Below, piece after piece: positions 7,411 through 13,032 of a stretch of 13,032 bases of DNA. The stretch is from NCBI GenBank assembly GCA_003506795.1, contig DNYO01000210.1, positions 1-13,032 on the forward strand, written 5' to 3'. Origin of the DNA: Deltaproteobacteria bacterium (GTDB taxonomy: Bacteria; Desulfobacterota; Syntrophorhabdia; Syntrophorhabdales; Syntrophorhabdaceae). The notes under the pieces are model-generated. The model made no database searches, was not told the DNA's origin, and saw nothing but the letters and a program-made list of their open reading frames with translations. Every line of letters begins with the position of its first letter. Position 1 is the stretch's first letter. The translations under genes and the position numbers were made by a program.

Positions 7411-7436
7411 CAGTTCATTCTCTCCTGGTGTAAAAA
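7407..7436 (+). promoter_or_regulatory. Candidate promoter of the aminotransferase gene
   Basis: A perfect TTGACA (7407-7412) overlaps the tilS stop codon. After 18 bases comes TAAAAA (7431-7436), four of six -10 bases, with TG immediately before it. This would give a leader of about 50 bases containing AAAGGAG. The -10 match is mediocre, so readthrough from tilS remains possible. Confidence 0.4.
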
Positions 7437-7492
7437 GTATCCGCTAATACCGGCCTCAACGGGGCACATCACTGCATTAAAGGAGTTCCCAC

Positions 7493-8683
7493 ATGTTATC
7501 TGGAAGAGCCGCCTCACTGAAACCTTCACCCACACTGGCCATCTCAGCAAAGGAAAAAGCGCTCAAGGCCCAGGGAATCGATATTGCCGGCTTCGGCGCC
7601 GGCGAGCCCGACTTCGATACACCTGCTCACATAAAGGAAGCGGCTATCAAAGCCATCAACGATAATTTTACCCGTTATACCCCCGTTACCGGCATCGATC
7701 CCCTCAAGGATGCAATAATCGAAAAATTCAACCGTGATAACGGACTATCCTACAAGCGCGAAGAGATCATCGTCTCCTGCGGAGGAAAACACAGCCTGTA
7801 CAACCTGTTTCAGGCCCTTTTCCAGGAGGGCGACGAGGTCATCGTCCCGGCCCCCTTCTGGGTATCCTATCCCCCGATGATCGAGCTTGCGGGGGGAACA
7901 CCTGTCATCGTCGAAACCCGGGAAGAGGATGATTACCAGATTACCGGCAAACTTCTTGAGAAGTACCTGACCCCGAAGACAAAGGCGATTATTCTCAACT
8001 ACCCTTCAAATCCCGTCGGGAGCGTCTTTTACCGCGAGAACCTGGAAGCCATAGGCAGGCTTGCGTTGGAACGCGGTTTCTTCCTCATCTCCGATGAGAT
8101 CTACGAAAAGCTCGTTTACGATGAGTACAATCACGTGAGCATCGCCTCCATGGACAACGCCTTCAAGGAAAAGACCATAATATGCCACGGCGTTTCGAAG
8201 ACCTACGCCATGACAGGCTGGAGAATCGGCTACAGCGCGGGCCCGGCCGCTATCATCAAGGCAATGGGAAACATCCAGAGCCAGAGCACGTCGAATCCCA
8301 CCTCGATATCCCAAATGGCGGCCCTTGAGGCCCTCGGCGGCAAACAGGATTTCATCTCCACCATGGTGGCCGAGTTTAAAAAGAGAAAGGATTTTCTCGT
8401 AAGCAGCTTGAGGGAGATTGAGGGCGTGACCTGTTACGACCCCAGGGGGGCCTTCTACGTATTTCCCAATTTCAACGTCGTTCTTGGACGAAAATACAAA
8501 GGCCGCGTTGTTGATTCATCTACAGCACTGACAGAAATACTCCTCGACGAATTTCACACCGCGGTCGTTCCCGGCATTGAGTTCGGCAAAGAGGGTTATC
8601 TGAGGTTGTCTTTCGCCACCTCCATGGACGTCATAAAAAAAGGCGTCGAGAGGATAAAAAAGGCGGTTGCATCCCTGGAATAG
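7493..8683 (+). CDS. aspC: PLP-dependent class I aminotransferase, aspartate aminotransferase type
   Basis: This 396-residue fold-type I enzyme most likely moves the amino group between aspartate and 2-oxoglutarate, linking oxaloacetate to amino-acid synthesis. Lys236 in GVSKTYAMTGWRIGY is the PLP-binding lysine. Asn173 (NYPSNPVG), Asp201 and Tyr204 (SDEIY) contact the cofactor, and Arg371 in YLRLSF is the substrate alpha-carboxylate arginine. GAGEPDFDTP (35-44), GGKHSLYNLFQA (97-108) and PFWVSYP (121-127) match the subgroup that includes Thermus and Bacillus aspartate aminotransferases, some of which also act on prephenate. The symbol could equally be aatA, and exact substrate range cannot be read from sequence. 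AAAGGAG seven bases before the ATG supports the start. A strong terminator follows, so it is probably expressed alone or as the end of the tilS unit. Confidence 0.93.
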   Translation: MLSGRAASLKPSPTLAISAKEKALKAQGIDIAGFGAGEPDFDTPAHIKEAAIKAINDNFTRYTPVTGIDPLKDAIIEKFNRDNGLSYKREEIIVSCGGKHSLYNLFQALFQEGDEVIVPAPFWVSYPPMIELAGGTPVIVETREEDDYQITGKLLEKYLTPKTKAIILNYPSNPVGSVFYRENLEAIGRLALERGFFLISDEIYEKLVYDEYNHVSIASMDNAFKEKTIICHGVSKTYAMTGWRIGYSAGPAAIIKAMGNIQSQSTSNPTSISQMAALEALGGKQDFISTMVAEFKKRKDFLVSSLREIEGVTCYDPRGAFYVFPNFNVVLGRKYKGRVVDSSTALTEILLDEFHTAVVPGIEFGKEGYLRLSFATSMDVIKKGVERIKKAVASLE

Positions 8684-8713
8684 AACGTCCCCAAAATCCG
8701 GATCGATTTTCCT

Positions 8714-8754
8714 GAAGAGGGAACGGATGCGCTCCATCGCATCGTTCCCTCTTC
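8714..8754 (+). terminator. Strong intrinsic terminator after the aminotransferase gene
   Basis: The left arm gaagagggaacggatgcg (8714-8731) pairs with cgcatcgttccctcttc (8738-8754) over 17 base pairs with one bulged g. The loop is ctccat and a T-rich stretch (ttctgttct) follows. It begins 31 bases after the aminotransferase stop codon and separates that gene from the CBM48 gene. Confidence 0.88.
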
Positions 8755-8772
8755 TTCTGTTCTACCCATTGG

Positions 8773-8801
8773 GTGAAAAACACCCCTACTTGTGATAAAA
8801 T
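8773..8801 (+). promoter_or_regulatory. Promoter of the CBM48 gene with extended -10
   Basis: TGaTAAAAT (8793-8801) is an extended -10 with five of six core bases. gtgaaa (8773-8778) is a four-of-six -35 at 17-base spacing. It lies just after the terminator and about 39 bases before the gene's ATG. Confidence 0.6.
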
Positions 8802-8839
8802 ATCGTTACCGTAAGGATGAGCAACACAAGGAGGGTGCA

Positions 8840-9112
8840 ATGGCAGATAAAGAATCCAGGAAACGTATCATATTTAAATTCAACGACGCCGGGGCCAGGC
8901 AGGTTTATATAGCCGGTTCTTTCAACTCCTGGGACCCGTCGGTTCGTCCTCTTAAAAAAGACGCCAAAGGGGTTTGGAAAACGAGCATTACGCTGCCCCA
9001 GGGGGCGCACCAGTACCGGTTCATTGTTGATGGCCAGTGGATTGAAGACCCGGCCTCCCATCACAAGGAGATGAATGAATTCGGCGGTTTCAACTCCGTC
9101 GTTCACGTCTAG
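8840..9112 (+). CDS. Stand-alone CBM48 / AMPK-beta-type glycogen-binding domain protein
   Basis: This 90-residue protein consists of a single carbohydrate-binding module 48 domain, the fold that docks glycogen-branching and debranching enzymes and AMPK beta subunits on alpha-glucans. The order VYIAGSFNSWDP (22-33), QYRFIVDGQW (58-67), DP (70-71) and FNSVVHV (84-90) follows AMPK beta closely. By that alignment Trp31, Arg60, Trp67 and Asn85 occupy the sugar-contact positions, so binding should be intact. No enzyme domain, signal peptide or membrane span is present. ATG 8840 is chosen because AGGAGGG lies five bases upstream. A longer reading from GTG 8792 would start inside the promoter. No glycogen gene is adjacent, so its role (glycogen tether, or adaptor for another protein) is open. 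Confidence 0.88.
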   Translation: MADKESRKRIIFKFNDAGARQVYIAGSFNSWDPSVRPLKKDAKGVWKTSITLPQGAHQYRFIVDGQWIEDPASHHKEMNEFGGFNSVVHV

Positions 9113-9134
9113 CTTCCCGGAAACCGGCAGGCAT

Positions 9135-9160
9135 TGGAGCCATTTCGTTCATCATGGCTT
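9135..9160 (+). terminator. Weak candidate terminator after the CBM48 gene
   Basis: ggagccat (9135-9142) pairs with atggcttc (9153-9160) through eight pairs, one of them G-T, with a ten-base loop. The following sequence (gtaaacaatttattt) is AT-rich but lacks a clear T run, so termination would be inefficient or Rho-assisted. Confidence 0.3.
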
Positions 9161-9188
9161 CGTAAACAATTTATTTCATGCCTTCACG

Positions 9189-9203
9189 TTTGACTCTGTC
9201 AAA
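9189..9203. promoter_or_regulatory. Operator-like dyad TTTGAC-tct-GTCAAA
   Basis: A perfect six-base inverted repeat with a three-base spacer lies about 235 bases before phoU. It shares the TGAC...GTCA core with the dyad at 9283-9294, which suggests two sites for one dimeric protein. The binding protein is unknown. Confidence 0.3.
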
Positions 9204-9282
9204 TGCGTTATTGGTGGAGCGTACCGACCGCCCGGATTGAGCCGCGAATTCGGAAAATCTTAATAATCATCGTTTAGAGCAT

Positions 9283-9294
9283 TGACATTAGTCA
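9283..9294. promoter_or_regulatory. Operator-like dyad TGAC-atta-GTCA
   Basis: A perfect four-base inverted repeat with a four-base spacer, 75 bases before the phoU -35 box. Its half-site matches the dyad at 9189-9203. The motif is short and could occur by chance. Confidence 0.25.
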
Positions 9295-9310
9295 TACAGA
9301 CCGGGAGAGG

Positions 9311-9359
9311 GCCCGGCACAAGGGTACATTTGCCGGGCGCGCGGGTGTACCGGTAACCC
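9311..9359. other. GC-rich stem-loop and adjoining near-palindrome upstream of the phoU promoter
   Basis: gcccggca (9311-9318) pairs perfectly with tgccgggc (9331-9338) around a 12-base loop. A 17-base near-palindrome centred on TACCGGTA follows at 9343-9359. Loop bases ggtac (9323-9327) could also pair with gtacc (9347-9351) as a pseudoknot. No T run follows, so it does not look like a terminator. Whether it acts as DNA or as RNA is not clear. Confidence 0.45.
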
Positions 9360-9368
9360 AAAATCCGA

Positions 9369-9397
9369 TTGTAATCGATGGCAAAAGTGAATATACT
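9369..9397 (+). promoter_or_regulatory. Sigma-70-type promoter of the phoU-pst operon
   Basis: TTGTAA (9369-9374, four of six) and TATACT (9392-9397, five of six) are separated by 17 bases. Transcription would start near 9404, leaving a leader of about 20 bases with AGGAGG at 9412-9417 before the phoU ATG. Both boxes are close enough to consensus for activator-independent use. Confidence 0.65.
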
Positions 9398-9406
9398 CTT
9401 GCCATC
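9377..9406. promoter_or_regulatory. 30-base palindrome centred on the phoU -10 box, probable repressor operator
   Basis: GATGGCAA (9377-9384) and TTGCCATC (9399-9406) are exact reverse complements. Inside them, agt (9386-9388) pairs with act (9395-9397), with one mismatch between outer and inner arms and the six bases gaatat at the centre. The site covers the spacer, the -10 box and the start point, where a bound dimer would block RNA polymerase. As RNA only the 3' end would be transcribed, so it is a DNA site rather than a hairpin. Confidence 0.55.
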
Positions 9407-9424
9407 CGGACCAGGAGGCGAGTC

Positions 9425-10105
9425 ATGCTTGAAGGACATATCTACAAGACGTTCGACCTTGAGCTCAAGGAGCTCAAGGAGAAACTCCTCTATGAAGGCG
9501 GACTGGTTGAAAAAGCTATCAGTAGCGCTATTAAGGCGCTTCTCGAACGCAACTCCGAGCTTGCCGACAGGGTCATCGAAGACGACCCCATCATTAACGC
9601 CCTCGAGGTCGAGATCGATGAGTTCTGTCTCAAGCTCCTGGCCCTGCGGCAGCCTGCAGCGCGTGACCTGCGCTTCATCACTACGGCGATCAAGATCAAC
9701 TATGACCTTGAGCGCATCGGCGACATGGCCGTAAATATCTGCGAGAGGGTCCAGGAACTCAATCAGGAACCCCAGCTCAAACCCTACATAGACCTTCCCA
9801 TGATGGCGGACACAGTGCAGATGATGCTCAAGGAGAGTCTCGACGCCTTCGTCAAGGAAGATGTCGCCACCGCGCGAAAGGTCACCAAGGACGACCAGAA
9901 GGTCGATCAATTGCTTGACCAGATCTTTCGGGAACTGCTGACTTACATGATGCAGGACATGCGGACCATATCGCGGGCAACGCGGGTGCTTTTCATCGCC
10001 AAATACCTGGAACGGATGGCCGACCACGCCGTCAATATCGCCGAACTGGTCATCTTTCTCGTGGAGGGCAAGATAATACGACATTCCAAGGACCCCCAGG
10101 AATAA
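9425..10105 (+). CDS. phoU: Phosphate-signalling regulator PhoU
   Basis: PhoU is a cytosolic protein of two three-helix bundles that ties Pst transporter activity to the phosphate two-component system and restrains phosphate uptake. The 226-residue length is typical. The two repeats are evident from their metal-binding E/DxxxD motifs: DLERIGDMAVNI (Glu96, Asp100) and YLERMADHAVNI (Glu196, Asp200), where the family binds metal clusters. RQPAARDLRFI (75-85) is the other conserved block. AGGAGG seven bases before the ATG fixes the start. It is the first gene of the operon, three bases ahead of pstS, whereas in enterobacteria phoU follows pstB. Early position may give it a fixed ratio to the transporter, which is an inference. 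Confidence 0.96.
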   Translation: MLEGHIYKTFDLELKELKEKLLYEGGLVEKAISSAIKALLERNSELADRVIEDDPIINALEVEIDEFCLKLLALRQPAARDLRFITTAIKINYDLERIGDMAVNICERVQELNQEPQLKPYIDLPMMADTVQMMLKESLDAFVKEDVATARKVTKDDQKVDQLLDQIFRELLTYMMQDMRTISRATRVLFIAKYLERMADHAVNIAELVIFLVEGKIIRHSKDPQE

Positions 10106-10108
10106 AAT

Positions 10109-10924
10109 ATGCGTCTCAGACGTTGGGCCATCATACTACCTCTCCTGTGTGCATTTCTTGTCTCCTGTTCCCCCAATTCCAATGACAGGCCCGGCCGGAA
10201 GCATACTATAACTATTGCCGGCTCCACTTCGGTCATGCCTTTCACGGAAAAACTGGCCGAACACTTCGTGGTGGACCACAAGAACTTCATCATCGACGTG
10301 CAGGGAGGGGGTTCCACGGCCGGCATCCAGGCCGTGATCAACAACACTGTCGATCTTGGGATGTCCTCGAGGGAATTGAAGGAAGGGGAAAAGACACTCA
10401 ATACGATCACCATCTGCCATGATGGGATCGTGGTGGTCGTCCATCCCGAAAACCCCGTCACTGAAATGGGTCTCGACCAGGTACGCCAGATCTTCAGCGG
10501 CCGTATCTCAAACTGGAGCCAGCTGGGTTGGAAGGACAGGAAGATAGATGCCGTTTCGCGAGAGGAAGGATCCGGGACCCGAAGCGCTTTCGAAGACCTG
10601 GTCATGAAAGGCAAAGAGATCAATGACGCCACCATGGTTCAGGACTCCAACGGCTCCGTAAAGGAAGTCGTCGCCACCGATCCCTATGCCATCGGATACA
10701 TCTCCATGGGCCTTGTCGACAAGAAGGTGAAACCCGTTGCGATCGACGGAGTAAACCCGTCCATAAAAACCATCAAATCCGGCCGCTATAAGATCGTGCG
10801 GCCTTTCCTTTACATAACAAACGGCGAATTGGAGCCGAAGGCCAGGCAGTTCGTCGATTACATCCTTTCCAAAGAAGGACAGACCATACTAAAGAACGAA
10901 GGGCTCGTGGGGTTCTATGATTGA
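10109..10924 (+). CDS. pstS: Phosphate ABC transporter substrate-binding lipoprotein PstS
   Basis: PstS is the high-affinity phosphate receptor that hands phosphate to PstC/PstA. This 271-residue protein begins with a short basic and hydrophobic signal and the lipobox LVSC (17-20). It should therefore be lipidated at Cys20 and anchored to the membrane, unlike the free periplasmic E. coli form. Conserved ligand-binding blocks are GSTSVMP (38-44), QGGGSTAG (65-72), DLGMSSR (82-88) and REEGSGTR (151-158). These mark the shorter PstS type found widely outside enterobacteria. The start follows the phoU stop by three bases, with AGGA at suitable spacing. The 3' end overlaps pstC by eight bases (ATGATTGA), which indicates translational coupling. 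Confidence 0.95.
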   Translation: MRLRRWAIILPLLCAFLVSCSPNSNDRPGRKHTITIAGSTSVMPFTEKLAEHFVVDHKNFIIDVQGGGSTAGIQAVINNTVDLGMSSRELKEGEKTLNTITICHDGIVVVVHPENPVTEMGLDQVRQIFSGRISNWSQLGWKDRKIDAVSREEGSGTRSAFEDLVMKGKEINDATMVQDSNGSVKEVVATDPYAIGYISMGLVDKKVKPVAIDGVNPSIKTIKSGRYKIVRPFLYITNGELEPKARQFVDYILSKEGQTILKNEGLVGFYD

Positions 10925-11780
10925 CAGAACTGTTTTCAAGGAGCGATTCGTCAAGTGGGTGCTCGTTGCCTTTGCTCTCTCGTCGCTTCTCTTTCTTTTT
11001 CTCATCTTCCTCTTTATCCTTGCCGAAGGCCTGCCTCTGTTCCTCAAGGTAGGGGTCAAGAACATCATCTTCGGCTTCAAATGGGCTCCGACCAAGGGTT
11101 ATTTCGGCATCTTCCCGATGATCATATCCTCCTTCCTCGTCACCATCGGGGCGCTTGTCATCGGCGCACCCATGGGTCTATCCTGCGCCATTTACCTGTC
11201 GGAGTATTCGGGAAAGAAGATGAAGATGTTCCTCAAACCTGCCCTCGAATTGCTGGCCGGAATTCCTTCTGTCGTCTTCGGCTTTCTCGGCGTCATCTAC
11301 ATCGTGCCTCTCGTAAGGAATTATCTCGGGGGATCGGGATTTTCACTCATATCCACATCCCTTGTGCTCGGCGTGATGATCCTGCCGACGATCATCAGCA
11401 TTTCCTTCGACGCTCTGGTCAGCGTTCCCAAGACCTACCGGGAAGGCTCAGCCGCGATGGGCGCGACAAAATGGCAGACAATATACAAGGTCATCATCCC
11501 CTCCGCCAAATCTGGCATACTGGCAAGTTTCATCCTGGGCATGGGCAGGGCCATAGGGGAAACGATGGCGGTCATCATGATTGCCGGCAACGCCCTCAAG
11601 ATACCAGGAAGCATCCTGGACCCTTTGAGGACACTCACGGGCAACATCGCCCTGGAACTCGCTTACGCCACGGGCGACCACCGACTCGGACTCTTTTCAA
11701 CGGGCGTGGTCCTCATGGTCATAATAATGATACTTAATTATATCGCCAACTTCGGAATAAAGAGGAAAATCGCAAAATGA
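10917..11780 (+). CDS. pstC: Phosphate ABC transporter permease PstC
   Basis: PstC is one of two inner-membrane channel subunits for phosphate import. The 287-residue protein has about six hydrophobic spans (near residues 13-36, 65-92, 111-132, 143-166, 200-224 and 258-280). The cytoplasmic coupling loop that contacts PstB is REGSAAMGATKWQTIYKVIIP (175-195). GRAIGET (210-216) is the conserved charged motif, whose Arg and Glu are needed for transport in E. coli PstC. Start and stop are shared with neighbours: ATGATTGA overlaps pstS and ATGA overlaps pstA. Overlaps of this kind usually keep subunit synthesis matched. Assignment as PstC rather than PstA rests on gene order and on the longer, more hydrophobic N-terminal part. 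Confidence 0.95.
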   Translation: MIDRTVFKERFVKWVLVAFALSSLLFLFLIFLFILAEGLPLFLKVGVKNIIFGFKWAPTKGYFGIFPMIISSFLVTIGALVIGAPMGLSCAIYLSEYSGKKMKMFLKPALELLAGIPSVVFGFLGVIYIVPLVRNYLGGSGFSLISTSLVLGVMILPTIISISFDALVSVPKTYREGSAAMGATKWQTIYKVIIPSAKSGILASFILGMGRAIGETMAVIMIAGNALKIPGSILDPLRTLTGNIALELAYATGDHRLGLFSTGVVLMVIIMILNYIANFGIKRKIAK

Positions 11781-12613
11781 GAATCAACCCCCGGATAATC
11801 AACCGGCTCGTACGGATGGGGCTCAATGTCCAGGCATTCTTCACGGTCGGGATTCTCATCATCATCGTGGCGATAATATTCTTCAAGGGTTTTCCCCACA
11901 TGAGTTTCGCTTTTATCTTTTCCTTTCCCGAGGACATGGGAAGGGAGGGCGGTATTTTCCCGTCCATAGTCGGTACGATACAGCTCGCCCTGCTGTCGAT
12001 CCTTTTTGCCACGCCGCTTGGTCTCGGGACGGCAATCTTCCTGACCGAGTATACACGGGAGTCCCTTTTTACGAAGTTGATCCGTTTCGGCGTCGAATCC
12101 CTGGCCGGTATCCCGTCGATTCTTTACGGCCTGTTCGGATTCATCTTCTTTGTGATCAAGCTCAAGATGGGCTGGTCCCTTCTTGCCGGCGTGCTGACGA
12201 TGACCATCATGATCCTCCCCACCATCATCAGGACCTCCGAAGAGGCAATACGGGCTGTTCCCCGCCAGCTCAGGATCGTCAGCTATTCGCTGAGCGCGAG
12301 CAAGTGGGAGACGATAAAAAAGGTTGTTCTGCCCGCCGCGATGCCGGGGATACTCACCGGGATCATGCTCAGTATCGGGCGCGCCGTGGGCGAAACAGCG
12401 GCAATCATCTTCACCATGGGAAGCTCGCTGAGACTTCCCCTTTCGGTCATGGACTCCGGCAGAACCATGGCGGTCCACTTTTATATCCTGGCCCGGGAAG
12501 GCATCTCCATGGAAAAGGCGTACGGAACAGCCGTGGTGCTGGTTCTGAGCATCCTGCTCATCAACATACTCGCTTATTACATCATGAATAAGGCTATTGC
12601 ACGGTATTCATAG
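11777..12613 (+). CDS. pstA: Phosphate ABC transporter permease PstA
   Basis: PstA is the partner channel subunit of PstC. The 278-residue protein has about six membrane spans (near 19-38, 62-90, 105-128, 133-152, 191-215 and 249-271). It carries the coupling loop RIVSYSLSASKWETIKKVVLP (166-186) and the GRAVGET motif (201-207), equivalent to the region of the essential arginine of E. coli PstA. It overlaps pstC by four bases (ATGA at 11777-11780), with AGAGGA a short way upstream. pstB begins six bases after its stop. All features are ordinary for the family, with no truncation or frameshift. Confidence 0.95.
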   Translation: MRINPRIINRLVRMGLNVQAFFTVGILIIIVAIIFFKGFPHMSFAFIFSFPEDMGREGGIFPSIVGTIQLALLSILFATPLGLGTAIFLTEYTRESLFTKLIRFGVESLAGIPSILYGLFGFIFFVIKLKMGWSLLAGVLTMTIMILPTIIRTSEEAIRAVPRQLRIVSYSLSASKWETIKKVVLPAAMPGILTGIMLSIGRAVGETAAIIFTMGSSLRLPLSVMDSGRTMAVHFYILAREGISMEKAYGTAVVLVLSILLINILAYYIMNKAIARYS

Positions 12614-12619
12614 GGAAAA

Positions 12620-13032
12620 ATGGACACCAAGATCTCTACAGACAGACTAAAGGTATTTTTCGGCAAAGCACAGGTGCTGAAAGAAATTACGATAGCGGTC
12701 CACAGAAACACCATCACCGGTTTTATGGGACCTTCGGGCAGCGGCAAGTCGACCCTTATTTCCGTCATCAACCGTATGATCGACTTCGAAAACAACGTCA
12801 GGATCGAGGGAGAAGCCGCGATCGATGGCACGAGTATCCTCGACGGGAGCATCAATCCCATCGAACTGCGCAGACGCGTCGGCACCGTTTTCGCCGTCCC
12901 CATCCCCCTGCCCCGCTCCATATTTGAAAACATAGCCTATGGACCGAAATTGAAAGGGACGACCGACCGCACCAGCCTTCACCATATCGTCGAAGACAGT
13001 CTGAAAAAGGCCTTCCTCTGGGATGAGGTAAA
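12620..13032 (+). CDS. pstB: Phosphate ABC transporter ATPase PstB, N-terminal part (cut by window end)
   Basis: PstB is the ATPase that powers the PstCA channel. The first 137 codons are present and the rest lies beyond the window. An aromatic A-loop residue (Phe13 or Phe14, next to Gly15) and Walker A GPSGSGKST (37-45) are intact. The region VGTVFAVPIPLPRSIFENIAYGP (87-109) matches the PstB Q-loop block, which normally reads VFQ-P-PFP-S-I. Here position 92 is Ala (GCC at 12893-12895), so the Q-loop glutamine is missing. The rest of the block is well kept, so this looks like a PstB variant rather than a decayed gene. The signature motif, Walker B and H-loop cannot be seen. AGGGA precedes the ATG. 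Confidence 0.92.
   Translation, partial: MDTKISTDRLKVFFGKAQVLKEITIAVHRNTITGFMGPSGSGKSTLISVINRMIDFENNVRIEGEAAIDGTSILDGSINPIELRRRVGTVFAVPIPLPRSIFENIAYGPKLKGTTDRTSLHHIVEDSLKKAFLWDEV

Larger units (their letters stand above)
9113..9424. other. 312-base gene-free region rich in dyads and hairpins before the phoU operon
   Basis: No credible gene is present on either strand. The stretch holds a weak hairpin after the CBM48 gene (9135-9160), two TGAC dyads (9189-9203 and 9283-9294), a GC-rich stem-loop (9311-9338), a near-palindrome (9343-9359), and the phoU promoter with a large palindrome over its -10 box (9369-9406). That density exceeds what a simple promoter needs. Confidence 0.7.

Noticed and set aside
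8792..8839. A longer start (GTG 8792) for the CBM48 protein
   Set aside because: It would put the start codon inside the extended -10 box, without a ribosome site. ATG 8840 has AGGAGGG at correct spacing and the domain is complete from there.
9075..9263. A 62-codon open frame overlapping the end of the CBM48 gene
   Set aside because: It begins inside the CBM48 gene in another frame, has no ribosome site and shows no protein-like pattern.
9283..9300. Possible Pho box upstream of phoU
   Set aside because: On the minus strand CTGTATG-N4-ATGTCAA only partly matches the repeated CTGTCAT consensus (about 9 of 14), and no second copy lies at the promoter. This is too weak to claim PhoB control.
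9301..9360. Known riboswitch upstream of phoU
   Set aside because: The stem-loop and flanks do not carry the conserved core of any class I can recall, and the best promoter lies downstream of it.
11738..12478. A 246-codon open frame antisense to pstA
   Set aside because: The product is an unlikely, highly charged His/Asp/Arg-rich sequence. The plus strand encodes a normal PstA with couplings on both sides.

Overview
The window is one end-to-end stretch of a bacterial chromosome, moderately GC-rich and densely coded. It holds twelve protein genes, two of them cut by the window edges. There are no rRNA or tRNA genes, CRISPR arrays, transposase genes or phage genes. The gene families suggest a Gram-negative anaerobe of the old Deltaproteobacteria (for example a syntrophic or sulfate-reducer-like lineage): a three-PAS hybrid kinase, an FmdB protein with a cysteine tail, a stand-alone glycogen-binding domain, a phoU-first pst operon, and a long-type SerA. 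That placement is a judgement from family resemblance, not a search result.

Layout. (1) 1-339 is the C-terminal end of serA, which converges on a cytosolic PAS-PAS-PAS hybrid histidine kinase on the minus strand (415-2763). The two stop codons lie in or next to one long imperfect inverted repeat built from 7-base units (339-436). This repeat probably terminates both genes and also supplies the last residues of the kinase. (2) A divergent promoter region (2764-2966) separates the kinase from a plus-strand cluster: ftsH, an uncharacterised helical/TPR-like gene overlapping ftsH by 20 bases, an fmdB-type zinc ribbon gene and tilS (2967-7410). The small gaps suggest one transcription unit for membrane proteolysis and tRNA(Ile) modification. 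(3) A class I aminotransferase (7493-8683) ends at a strong intrinsic terminator. (4) A 90-residue stand-alone CBM48 glycogen-binding protein (8840-9112) has its own promoter. (5) A 312-base gene-free stretch is rich in dyads and hairpins and carries the promoter of the phosphate operon phoU-pstS-pstC-pstA-pstB (9425 to the window end).

How the genes work together. PstS captures phosphate at the outer face of the inner membrane, PstC and PstA form the channel, PstB hydrolyses ATP, and PhoU links transport to signalling. Having phoU first is the reverse of the enterobacterial order, and no phoB/phoR pair is visible. The most notable points are a 30-base palindrome centred on the -10 box of the phoU promoter, a PstB whose Q-loop glutamine position is alanine, an ftsH start with no Shine-Dalgarno that may be leaderless, the heptad-built inverted repeat between convergent genes, and the unknown gene tightly coupled to ftsH. 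No clearly new multi-gene system is visible.
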